Shown here one piece after another: positions 7,146 through 14,760 of a DNA stretch of 30,608 bases; the first letter of the stretch is position 1, and every line of letters starts with the position of its first letter. The stretch is from Methylophaga sp. (GTDB taxonomy: Bacteria; Pseudomonadota; Gammaproteobacteria; Nitrosococcales; Methylophagaceae). Under the pieces are notes generated by a model that had not been told where the DNA came from, did no database searches, and saw only the letters and a program-made list of their open reading frames with translations. The translations under genes and the position numbers were made by a program. Location: positions 1-30,608 of the forward strand of contig JABURN010000180.1 of NCBI GenBank assembly GCA_014762585.1, written 5' to 3'.

Positions 7146-9047
7146 ATGACAAATACCTACGATGCTTCGGCGATTGAGGTCCTGACAGGACTCGAGCCGG
7201 TCCGCAAGAGACCGGGCATGTACACCGATACCACCCGACCCAACCATCTTGCCCAGGAAGTCATCGATAACAGCGTGGATGAGGCGATAGCCGGTCACGC
7301 CCGCCAGGTTCAGGTCACCCTGCATAAAGATAATTCACTCGAAGTCAGTGATGACGGTCGCGGCATGCCGGTGGATATTCACCCGGAAGAGGGCGTGCCG
7401 GGCGTCGAGGTTATTCTGACTCGTTTGCATGCCGGCGGTAAATTCTCCAATAAGAACTACAAATACTCTGGTGGTCTGCACGGCGTCGGTGTGTCGGTTG
7501 TCAATGCCCTGTCCACCCGCCTGGAAGTCAAAATCAAGCGGAACGGTATTGAGTACGCCACCGCTTTTGAAGGCGGAGCGTTAAAAGAGCCCCTGGCTGA
7601 AATCGGCACGGTGGGCAAACGTAACACCGGTACCAGCCTGCGTTTCTGGGCAGATGAGTCCTTTTTCGACAGCCCTAAATATTCGGTGGCCAGATTGCGT
7701 CATGTGCTGCGTGCCAAGGCTGTTTTGTGTCCGGGGCTGGTGGTCACTTTCACTGATCTCAGCGGTAAGGAGAAAGTCGAAGATCGCTGGTGCTATGAAG
7801 ATGGACTGAAATCCTACCTGTCTTCTGCCATGACAGACGAGCCCTGTGTACCGGCTTCACCGTTCGTCGGTCACATCAGTGAAGAAAATGAAGAAGTCGA
7901 CTGGGCTATTATGTGGCAACTGGAGCCGGGCGAAGTGCTGGCGGAAAGTTATGTCAATCTGATTCCGACGGCGCAGGGCGGTACCCATGTTAATGGTCTT
8001 CGCAGTGGCGTTCTGGATGCCTTAAGAGAATTCTGTGAGTTCCGCAATCTGCTGCCCCGTGGTGTCAAGCTGACACCGGAAGATGTCTGGGAACGCTGCT
8101 GCTATGTACTGTCGGTCAAGCTGGAAGATCCGCAGTTTTCCGGTCAGACCAAGGAGCGTCTGTCCTCACGTCAATGTGCCGGTTTTGTGTCCGGCGCAGT
8201 TAAAGATGCTTTCAGCCTGTGGCTGAACCATCATGTTGAAGACGGTGAGAAGATTGCCGATCTCGCTATCAGCAATGCCCAGTCGCGGCTTAAACAGGCC
8301 AAGAAAGTGGTACGCAAACGGGTGCAGTCGGGACCGGCGCTGCCGGGTAAACTGGCAGACTGCACCTCACAGGATCCGACCCGCACTGAACTGTTTCTGG
8401 TGGAAGGGGATTCAGCCGGCGGCTCAGCCAAACAGGGCCGGGATCGAGAGTTTCAGGCCATCATGCCGCTGCGCGGTAAGATTCTGAATACCTGGGAGGT
8501 GGAACCCACCCAGGTGCTGGCCTCGCAGGAAGTGCATGATATTGCCGTCGCCATCGGTGTCGATCCGGGCTCGGATGATTTGAGTGGTCTGCGCTACGGT
8601 AAAATCTGCATTCTGGCTGATGCCGACTCGGATGGTGCCCATATCGCAACGCTGCTCTGTGCCCTGTTTGTGCGTCATTTCCGGCCACTGGTGGAAGCAG
8701 GCCATATCTGTGTCGCGATGCCGCCGCTGTATCGAATCGATGTGGGTAAACAGGTGTTTTATGCACTCGATAATGAAGAGCGGCAAATCATTCTGGACCG
8801 TATCGAAAGAGAGAACATTAAGGGCAAACTGAGTATTCAGCGCTTTAAAGGCCTGGGTGAGATGAATCCGATGCAGCTGCGTGAAACCACAATGGCACCG
8901 GACACCCGACGTCTGGTCCGGCTCACGATTCAGGCCGAGGACGATACCCTGATGACGCTGGATAAACTGCTGGCCAAGAAACGTTCCTCGGATAGAAAAG
9001 CCTGGCTGGAACAGCACGGCGATCTTGCCGATCTGGCTGCCCTGTAA
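7146..9047 (+). CDS. parE: DNA topoisomerase IV subunit B
   Basis: A 633-residue ATPase subunit, almost the length of E. coli ParE and alignable end to end. The GHKL ATPase region has the catalytic Glu in EVIDNSVDEA, DDGRGMPVDIHPEEG, and the lid glycines in GGLHGVGVSVVNALS. The transducer region follows, with GGTHVNGLR and QTKERLSSRQC. The Toprim domain has LVEGDSAGGSAKQGRDREFQA, DADSDGAH, and then RFKGLGEMNP. Topoisomerase IV decatenates daughter chromosomes and relaxes supercoils in the cytoplasm. The HIPE-like run IHPEEG and the lack of the long GyrB insert mark it as ParE rather than GyrB. No Shine-Dalgarno is visible before the ATG, but the N-terminus matches E. coli from residue 1. parC follows 18 bases later. 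Confidence 0.97.
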   Translation: MTNTYDASAIEVLTGLEPVRKRPGMYTDTTRPNHLAQEVIDNSVDEAIAGHARQVQVTLHKDNSLEVSDDGRGMPVDIHPEEGVPGVEVILTRLHAGGKFSNKNYKYSGGLHGVGVSVVNALSTRLEVKIKRNGIEYATAFEGGALKEPLAEIGTVGKRNTGTSLRFWADESFFDSPKYSVARLRHVLRAKAVLCPGLVVTFTDLSGKEKVEDRWCYEDGLKSYLSSAMTDEPCVPASPFVGHISEENEEVDWAIMWQLEPGEVLAESYVNLIPTAQGGTHVNGLRSGVLDALREFCEFRNLLPRGVKLTPEDVWERCCYVLSVKLEDPQFSGQTKERLSSRQCAGFVSGAVKDAFSLWLNHHVEDGEKIADLAISNAQSRLKQAKKVVRKRVQSGPALPGKLADCTSQDPTRTELFLVEGDSAGGSAKQGRDREFQAIMPLRGKILNTWEVEPTQVLASQEVHDIAVAIGVDPGSDDLSGLRYGKICILADADSDGAHIATLLCALFVRHFRPLVEAGHICVAMPPLYRIDVGKQVFYALDNEERQIILDRIERENIKGKLSIQRFKGLGEMNPMQLRETTMAPDTRRLVRLTIQAEDDTLMTLDKLLAKKRSSDRKAWLEQHGDLADLAAL

Positions 9048-9065
9048 GCAACAAGAGATAAGACC

Positions 9066-11309
9066 ATGACTGCCATTGTCGATGATTTGGAACAGCTGTC
9101 ACTGCGTGACTTCACGGAAAAAGCCTATCTGGATTATTCGATGTACGTCATTCTGGACCGGGCGCTGCCACATATCGGCGACGGCCTGAAACCGGTTCAG
9201 CGACGCATTGTTTATGCGATGTCGGAACTCGGCCTGAGCGCGCTGTCCAAGCACAAAAAATCAGCCCGTACCGTGGGTGACGTGCTGGGTAAATATCACC
9301 CGCATGGTGATTCCGCCTGTTACGAAGCCATGGTGCTGATGGCCCAGCCTTTTTCTTACCGTTATCCGCTGATTGACGGCCAGGGCAACTGGGGTTCGAT
9401 TGATGATCCCAAGTCTTTTGCCGCGATGCGTTATACCGAGGCGCGGCTGGCGCCCTATGCACAGGTGCTGCTGAGTGAGCTGGGACAGGGCACCGCAGAC
9501 TGGGTGCCGAACTTTGACGGCACCATGGATGAACCGTCCTTATTGCCGGCACGACTGCCCAATCTTCTGCTCAACGGGACCACCGGTATCGCGGTGGGCA
9601 TGGCCACCGATATCCCGCCGCATAATCTGCGCGAAGTCGTCGAAGCCTGTCTTAAACTGCTTAAGTCATCCCGCACCACGCTGGATGAGATTCTGGAAGA
9701 TATTCAGGGTCCGGATTTCCCCACCGGCGCCGAAATCGTGTCCAGCCGCGATGAGATCCGCAAGATTTACGAAACCGGTAACGGCTCCATCAAACAACGC
9801 GCCTCTTACGACAAAGTCGATGGCGAAATCATTATTGATGCGCTGCCTTACCAGGTTTCCGGTGCCAAAATTCTGGAACAGATCGCGGCCCAGATGCAGG
9901 CCAAGAAACTGCCGATGGTGGCGGATCTGCGAGACGAGTCGGATCACGAGCATGCAGTAAGGCTGGTGATTGTGCCGCGCTCCAACCGGGTCGATATTGA
10001 AGGCCTGATGTCGCATCTGTTTGCGACCACCGATCTGGAGCGCAGCCACCGCGTTAATATGAATATGATCGGCATGGATGGCCGTCCGCAGGTTAAGAAC
10101 CTGCGCGATATGCTGCTGGAATGGCTGGAATACCGTGTCACCACAGTGCGTCGGCGCCTGCAGTACCGACTGGATAAAGTGCTGGACCGCATGCATGTGC
10201 TGGAAGGCCTGCTGATTGCTTATCTGAATATCGATGAAGTCATTGCCATCATTCGTAATGAGGATGAACCCAAACAGGTGATGATGGAACGTTTCGGCAT
10301 CAGCGACCGCCAGGCAGAAGCGATTCTGGAACTGCGTTTGCGCCATTTGGCCAAGCTGGAAGAAATGAAAATCCGCGGTGAGCAGGATGAGTTGTCGAAA
10401 GAGCGCAAACAGCTCGAGTTGCTGCTGGGTTCGGATAACCGCCTGAAAACCCTGATTCGCAAGGAGCTGACCGCCGATGCCGAAAAATTCGGTGATGACC
10501 GTCGATCCCATATCGTCGAACGCAAGGCGGCCAAAGCGCTGGATGCCACTGAACTGCTGCCGACCGAACCGTTAACCATTGTGCTCTCCGAGAGCGGCTG
10601 GGTACGCGCTGCCAAAGGGCACGATGTGGATCCGGTGTCACTCAATTACCGTACCGGTGATCGCTATCTGACTTCAGTCAAAGCCCGCAGTAACCAGCAG
10701 ATTGTATTCCTCGATGAAAGTGGCCGCAGTTACTCGCTGTCTGCTCACTCATTACCCTCGGCAAGAGGCCAGGGCGAGCCTCTCAGTGGTCGGCTGCAGT
10801 CACCACCAGAAATGCGTTTCGTTGCGGTGCTGGCAGTCGATGATGCCGACAAGCCAGTACTGCTGACCAATACCGCCGGCTATGGCTTTGTCACCACACT
10901 GGAGAATCTGCTGGCCAAGAACAAGGCCGGTAAAGCAGTATTCAATGTGCCTGAAGGTGCCAGGATCCTGCCGCCACTGATGCTGGACAACCCAGAACAG
11001 GATCAGATCGCGGTCGCCTCAGGCGATGGCAGATTGCTGGTGTTCCCGGTTAAAGAAATTCCGCCGCTCAATAAAGGCAAGGGTGTACGCCTGATTAATA
11101 TTCCACAGGCCCGTTTCAGTGCCGGTCAGGAATGGATGCAATCAGTGATTATCGTGCCGCAGGAAAGCAGTCTGACGCTGCATGCAGGACGTCGTCACCT
11201 GACCCTGAAACCGGCGGATCTGGCGCATTATGCCGGTGAGCGCGGTAAGCGTGGTCATAAACTGCCGCGCGGTCTGCAGAAGGTGAGCGACGTTGAAGTG
11301 GCTGAGTAA
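9066..11309 (+). CDS. parC: DNA topoisomerase IV subunit A
   Basis: A 747-residue breakage-reunion subunit, near the length of E. coli ParC. The catalytic tyrosine is Tyr123 in [10 protein letters not shown]. The quinolone-resistance region [19 protein letters not shown] keeps Ser83 and Glu87 (E. coli Ser80 and Glu84), the quinolone-susceptible residues. A coiled-coil/tower region extends to about residue 480, and the C-terminal half-propeller (from about 500) is the short, degenerate ParC type rather than the six-bladed GyrA type with a GyrA box. It is co-directional with parE at 18 bases, so it is surely one operon. No terminator is visible between its stop and the DUF3305 gene 31 bases on, so read-through into the formate dehydrogenase accessory genes is possible. 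Confidence 0.97.
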   Translation: MTAIVDDLEQLSLRDFTEKAYLDYSMYVILDRALPHIGDGLKPVQRRIVYAMSELGLSALSKHKKSARTVGDVLGKYHPHGDSACYEAMVLMAQPFSYRYPLIDGQGNWGSIDDPKSFAAMRYTEARLAPYAQVLLSELGQGTADWVPNFDGTMDEPSLLPARLPNLLLNGTTGIAVGMATDIPPHNLREVVEACLKLLKSSRTTLDEILEDIQGPDFPTGAEIVSSRDEIRKIYETGNGSIKQRASYDKVDGEIIIDALPYQVSGAKILEQIAAQMQAKKLPMVADLRDESDHEHAVRLVIVPRSNRVDIEGLMSHLFATTDLERSHRVNMNMIGMDGRPQVKNLRDMLLEWLEYRVTTVRRRLQYRLDKVLDRMHVLEGLLIAYLNIDEVIAIIRNEDEPKQVMMERFGISDRQAEAILELRLRHLAKLEEMKIRGEQDELSKERKQLELLLGSDNRLKTLIRKELTADAEKFGDDRRSHIVERKAAKALDATELLPTEPLTIVLSESGWVRAAKGHDVDPVSLNYRTGDRYLTSVKARSNQQIVFLDESGRSYSLSAHSLPSARGQGEPLSGRLQSPPEMRFVAVLAVDDADKPVLLTNTAGYGFVTTLENLLAKNKAGKAVFNVPEGARILPPLMLDNPEQDQIAVASGDGRLLVFPVKEIPPLNKGKGVRLINIPQARFSAGQEWMQSVIIVPQESSLTLHAGRRHLTLKPADLAHYAGERGKRGHKLPRGLQKVSDVEVAE

Positions 11310-11340
11310 ACTTTAGTTCGCTATCGCAGTCTCAGACATT

Positions 11341-11814
11341 ATGCAGGACACACCTTCCGCTCATTTTCCGATCACCGCGGTATTACTGAGAAAACCCAGT
11401 CAGCACCGCTGGCTGAAAACCTCATGGAAGTTACTCGGTTTTATGCCAGGACTCGATGAAATCACGCTGCAACAAGCTGCCAGCGAGGGCGAACTGGTTT
11501 ATCTCACCGAATTGCAGTTTCAACTTCACAAACAGCATTGTGATGCCTACTATCACAACCTGATGTCAGGTAAACCCAAAGGCTACCTTATCTGCAGCGA
11601 AGAAGGAGACAAGCTGGCACCGATGCTGGCCACGGTCGATTTTGATGAGGCAGCTTCCTTTATGGAAACCGATGAAGTCGTGTTCGATGCCCCGCTGGCC
11701 GATGCTTTGTGCGTCTGGCTGGAGCATTTTGTGGTCGCTCATTACCAGCCGGCAGCACCCAAAAAACGTCGTCGCCGCAAATGGCATGCGGCGGAAAAAG
11801 GTGACGCACAATGA
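11341..11814 (+). CDS. DUF3305 domain protein of the formate dehydrogenase locus
   Basis: A 157-residue soluble protein. The N-terminal part (FPITAVLLRKPSQHRWLKTSWKLLGFMPG) and the middle (GYLICSEE..APMLATVDFDEAASFME) match DUF3305. The C-terminal end is strongly basic (PKKRRRRKWH). It has no cofactor motif or signal peptide. In Shewanella and other proteobacteria DUF3305 and DUF3306 genes sit together ahead of periplasmic formate dehydrogenase genes, as they do here, so a role in assembly or maturation is likely but the mechanism is not known. The stop overlaps the next start (ATGA). The start ATG lacks a clear ribosome binding site. Confidence 0.8.
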   Translation: MQDTPSAHFPITAVLLRKPSQHRWLKTSWKLLGFMPGLDEITLQQAASEGELVYLTELQFQLHKQHCDAYYHNLMSGKPKGYLICSEEGDKLAPMLATVDFDEAASFMETDEVVFDAPLADALCVWLEHFVVAHYQPAAPKKRRRRKWHAAEKGDAQ

Positions 11815-12257
11815 GCGACGAGCATGAGCAGGGCTTTCTGAGCCGCTGGTCCAGACGCAAACTGGACCAAGACAGCGCTGAGGAGGAGCAATCTCTGACG
11901 CCGGCAACTGAAGAGCCGGTTGAAACTGTTGAAGCGTCTGACCAGATTACAGAAACTGATTCGGAGCAGGAAAAACCAATCTGGCAGCGCGATGATGTTG
12001 ATGAGGAAACCAGAAAATCGGCCTTGCGCGCGCTGTTTCGCAAGCCCGAATTCAATGTCCGTGATGGTCTTAACGAATACGATGATGACTTCACCAAGTT
12101 TGCCAGTCTCGGTAATGTCGTCACTCATGAAATGAAGCGGATGCTGAAACTGGCCGAAGAGAAAAGCCGGCCGCCACAGATCCCTGAAAACAGCGCCCCA
12201 AAACAGACTGATAAGCAGTCGGACAACCAAGATAAAGAGGATAAAGACCTTGCTTAA
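11811..12257 (+). CDS. DUF3306 domain protein of the formate dehydrogenase locus
   Basis: A 148-residue, acidic, probably partly disordered protein. The N-terminal FLSRWSRRK motif and the core ALRALFRKPEFNVRDGLNEYDDDF..FASLGNVVTHEMKRML are the DUF3306 signatures. It is coupled by ATGA to the DUF3305 gene and overlaps the next gene by eight bases, so the three should be made together. No enzymatic residues are recognisable. Its constant partnership with DUF3305 and an Fe-S protein suggests an adaptor in formate dehydrogenase assembly, which is inference. Confidence 0.82.
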   Translation: MSDEHEQGFLSRWSRRKLDQDSAEEEQSLTPATEEPVETVEASDQITETDSEQEKPIWQRDDVDEETRKSALRALFRKPEFNVRDGLNEYDDDFTKFASLGNVVTHEMKRMLKLAEEKSRPPQIPENSAPKQTDKQSDNQDKEDKDLA

Positions 12258-13797
12258 AGCCGTGGTAGAAGCCGGTGAGATATCGATTGAGCCTGAAGAA
12301 CAGATCAGCTTTGAATCCCGTGGTCGATGCCTGCTTATCGGCCCGGCGGCTGTCCTGAACCGGCTCATTCCTCGTCTGTCGACACTGGAACTGTATGCCG
12401 CGGCCACCGATGAGCATGAGATTGAAGCCGATGAAACGGTGACGGAAGTCCGGCAGAAGCTTTCCGAGCTGAGTGGCTGGCTTGGTGCGTTTCATGCCCG
12501 TTTCGGTGAGCATGAGCTGAGCGTAGACCTGGTGCTGGATCTCAGCGAATCACCCGGGATTCAAAGCAAAGTGGCCCCCCTCGGCTATTTCGCACCCGGC
12601 GATGATCCGCAGGCTTTGGCTGAAGCATTGCAACAGTTGCCGGAGCTGGTGGGCGAATTCGATAAGCCCCGTTTTTTTGATTACAGACCGGATATCTGTG
12701 CCCACAGCCGCCGCGGCGTTGCAGGCTGTAGCAATTGTATTGAAGCCTGTCCGGCTGAAGCCATCAGTAGCGGTGGTGACCTGATTAATGTCAATCCGAA
12801 TCTGTGTCAGGGCTGTGGCAGCTGCACTGTGGTATGTCCTTCCGGCGCCATCAGCTATGCCTTTCCGACACTGGATGTCAGCATCAAGCGTCTGCGGCAG
12901 ATGCTGCAGGAATACCACTCGTATCAGTCTCAGCCACCGCAGTTGCTGATTCATGATGAAAACCTGGGACAGCAGCAACTGGAAGCCTACGATTATCCTT
13001 TTGCTGATGATGTTTTGCCGTTTTCGATTGAAGAAATTGGTGCGCTGGGTCAGCCGTTCTGGCTGTCGGCCTTTGCCTATGGTGTTTCACGCATTGTTGT
13101 CTGGGATGCAGGCAGCCACGACGATCATGACTGGCAGGAACTGCAGCGCAGTATGCAGGAAAGCAATGCCATGCTGGCTGAACTGGGCTTGATGGATCGC
13201 CGCATAGAGTATCTTCACAGCAGGGATATCGACATCCTGCACTCAGCACAGTCACAGCCGCCGCAGGTCACTGAGATTAAGGCTGCCCGTTTTGCCGGCA
13301 TTAACGACAAACGCCGGATGACCACCATGGCGCTGACGCATCTGCATGAGCAGGCACCTGAAAAACCTGAAAGAATGACACTGACTGCAGATGCTGCCTT
13401 CGGTGAAATTCTGGTCGATAAACAGGCCTGCACCTTGTGCATGTCCTGCGTGTCTGTCTGCCCGGTCGGGGCGGTGGTAGACGGCGTTGATAAACCACAA
13501 CTGCATTTTATTGAGGATCTCTGCGTGCAATGCGGCATGTGCGAGACAGCCTGCCCCGAGGACGCGATCGATTTGTCACCGCGCTATGTTTTCGACAGAA
13601 ACCAGGCACGGCAGAAACGTCTGTTACACGAAGAACCGGTATTCAACTGCATCAGTTGTAACAAACCGTTTGCAACCCAGAAAATGATCGACACCATGAT
13701 CGGCAAACTGGCTGATCATCCGATGTTTCAGGGCCAGGCACTGGAGCGGCTGAAAATGTGTGAAGACTGCCGGGTCAAATCCATGTTTAAAGATTAA
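12250..13797 (+). CDS. Multi-cluster 4Fe-4S ferredoxin-like protein of the formate dehydrogenase locus
   Basis: A 515-residue cytoplasmic protein without a signal peptide. It starts at TTG, the only good option: AGAGGA lies about eight bases upstream and no in-frame ATG occurs until late in the protein. Two ferredoxin modules are present. The first begins at Cys150 (CxxCxxxCP at CSNCIEACP, then CQGCGSCTVVCP). The second begins at Cys394 (CTLCMSCVSVCP, CVQCGMCETACP). A C-terminal CxxC pair set (CISC, CEDC) could bind metal. Four cubane clusters are therefore plausible. Proteins of this type accompany periplasmic formate dehydrogenases and are annotated only as 4Fe-4S proteins; donating electrons or clusters during assembly is a guess. 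It overlaps the DUF3306 gene by eight bases. Confidence 0.85.
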   Translation: MLKAVVEAGEISIEPEEQISFESRGRCLLIGPAAVLNRLIPRLSTLELYAAATDEHEIEADETVTEVRQKLSELSGWLGAFHARFGEHELSVDLVLDLSESPGIQSKVAPLGYFAPGDDPQALAEALQQLPELVGEFDKPRFFDYRPDICAHSRRGVAGCSNCIEACPAEAISSGGDLINVNPNLCQGCGSCTVVCPSGAISYAFPTLDVSIKRLRQMLQEYHSYQSQPPQLLIHDENLGQQQLEAYDYPFADDVLPFSIEEIGALGQPFWLSAFAYGVSRIVVWDAGSHDDHDWQELQRSMQESNAMLAELGLMDRRIEYLHSRDIDILHSAQSQPPQVTEIKAARFAGINDKRRMTTMALTHLHEQAPEKPERMTLTADAAFGEILVDKQACTLCMSCVSVCPVGAVVDGVDKPQLHFIEDLCVQCGMCETACPEDAIDLSPRYVFDRNQARQKRLLHEEPVFNCISCNKPFATQKMIDTMIGKLADHPMFQGQALERLKMCEDCRVKSMFKD

Positions 13798-13816
13798 AGC
13801 GACAAAGGTCTGAGAA

Positions 13817-14380
13817 ATGGAACAGGATGTATGGCGGGCGCAGCATTATGCTTTACTGGCAACGCTTCTGGCTGCACCACCGGCGCAAAGCCTGCTGGAA
13901 AACATCGCGGCAGTGGAGATTAGCGATCCGGAATCTGAGATGGGCAGGGCCTGGCTACAGCTCAAACAGGCTGCTGGCGCTGCCGAAGCCGGTGCCCTAA
14001 AGCAGGAATTTGATGACTTGTTTATCGGTCTGACCCAGGGCGAAGTGATTCCCTATGGTTCCTATTATCAGACCGGCTTCCTGCATGAAAAACCGCTGGC
14101 GAAACTGCGCCAGGATCTGGCTTTGCTGGGACTGGAAAGGCAGCAGGATAGAAAAGAACCCGAAGATCATATCGCCGCTGAATGTGATGTGATGCGTTTG
14201 ATACTGACAGCGCAGGGCACGCCGGTAGTCGATGCGTCGACTTTCTTCAGCAGACATATTTCGCCCTGGGCAAATCAGTTTTTTGATGATTTGGCTAAAG
14301 CGGACAGTGCCAATTTCTATCGCCGGCTGGCCCATTTTGGTGCAGTTTTCATGCAATCCGAGATGCAGGCGATGAAATAG
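13817..14380 (+). CDS. TorD/DmsD-family chaperone for the formate dehydrogenase
   Basis: A 187-residue, all-helical protein. The motif EPEDHIAAECDVMRL (about residues 114-128) is the TorD-family signature, and PYGSYYQTGFL fits the preceding loop. Members are cytoplasmic chaperones that bind Tat signal peptides and help load molybdopterin cofactor before export. The location, between the accessory genes and a Tat-exported formate dehydrogenase, points to FdhA or the small Tat protein at 14532 as client. It lies 19 bases after the ferredoxin gene. Confidence 0.85.
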   Translation: MEQDVWRAQHYALLATLLAAPPAQSLLENIAAVEISDPESEMGRAWLQLKQAAGAAEAGALKQEFDDLFIGLTQGEVIPYGSYYQTGFLHEKPLAKLRQDLALLGLERQQDRKEPEDHIAAECDVMRLILTAQGTPVVDASTFFSRHISPWANQFFDDLAKADSANFYRRLAHFGAVFMQSEMQAMK

Positions 14381-14386
14381 GCAATG

Positions 14387-14405
14387 ATTGACATATTTCA
14401 TCAAT
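14387..14405. promoter_or_regulatory. Imperfect inverted repeat ATTGA-N9-TCAAT before the fdh promoter
   Basis: The 19-base ATTGACATATTTCATCAAT has five perfect outer base pairs and lies seven bases ahead of the predicted -35 box of the fdh structural operon. The spacing is wrong for a canonical FNR site (TTGA-N6-TCAA), so a different activator would have to be assumed. Confidence 0.25.
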
Positions 14406-14411
14406 AAACCC

Positions 14412-14440
14412 TTGATAGCGCTCGATAGCTGCGCGATACT
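14412..14440 (+). promoter_or_regulatory. Probable sigma-70 promoter of the fdh structural genes
   Basis: TTGATA (14412-14417) is one base off the -35 consensus, and after exactly 17 bases GATACT (14435-14440) matches the -10 box at four of six positions. It lies in the 151-base gap between the TorD-like gene and the Tat small protein, so the structural genes probably have their own start with a leader of about 85 bases. Confidence 0.5.
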
Positions 14441-14462
14441 CTTGGTTACAACTTAATAATTA

Positions 14463-14511
14463 GCAAACCTCGAATTGTTTGCATCAACTCATGTTGAGGA
14501 TAGCCCTCAAC
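14463..14511 (+). promoter_or_regulatory. Structured leader of the fdh structural operon
   Basis: Two stem-loops are visible in the leader: GCAAAC/GTTTGC (14463-14468 with 14477-14482, loop of eight) and GTTGAGG/CCTCAAC (14493-14499 with 14505-14511, loop of five). A third pairing, TCAAC/GTTGA (14484-14488 with 14493-14497), would compete with the second. The ribosome binding site CGGAGG follows about ten bases later. No known riboswitch consensus was recognised. Confidence 0.35.
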
Positions 14512-14531
14512 ACTCGGTTTTCGGAGGCGTT

Positions 14532-14744
14532 ATGAGCACGCAAAACAGTCGCTCACGCAGGGACTTTCTGGTTAAGCTGACTTCGGCAGTCGGTGGCGGT
14601 GCCGCTTTGGCTGCGTCTTCAGGTATGGTTCAGGCCGAGCCGGCCAAACCAGAGCCGCAGGCAGAAACAAAATCCTCACCCAGTCAGAAAGGCTATCAAC
14701 ACACCGAGCATGTTGAGACTTACTACCGCCTTGCCGATTTCTAA
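14532..14744 (+). CDS. Formate dehydrogenase region Tat-signal small protein
   Basis: A 70-residue protein. I start at ATG 14532, which has CGGAGG seven bases upstream; a longer frame would begin inside the leader hairpins. The N-terminus is a twin-arginine signal (SRSRRDFLVKL, Arg9-Arg10) followed by a hydrophobic stretch and VQA near residue 34. The short mature part is Pro/Glu-rich and ends with HTEHVETYYRLADF. This corresponds to the small Tat-target protein described at proteobacterial formate dehydrogenase loci, encoded just before fdhA. A role as a small exported partner or assembly factor of the enzyme is suggested only by context. fdhA follows at 16 bases. Confidence 0.82.
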   Translation: MSTQNSRSRRDFLVKLTSAVGGGAALAASSGMVQAEPAKPEPQAETKSSPSQKGYQHTEHVETYYRLADF

Positions 14745-14760
14745 GCCCTGAGTGCCAGCC

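Noticed and set aside
9666..10511. 281-codon minus-strand frame opposite parC
   Set aside because: It is a shadow of parC; the His/Gln-rich composition is typical of the reverse frame of a GC-biased gene.
14387..14405. FNR-binding site ahead of the fdh promoter
   Set aside because: The arms TTGA and TCAA are nine bases apart instead of six, so it is not a canonical FNR box; kept only as an unspecific inverted repeat.
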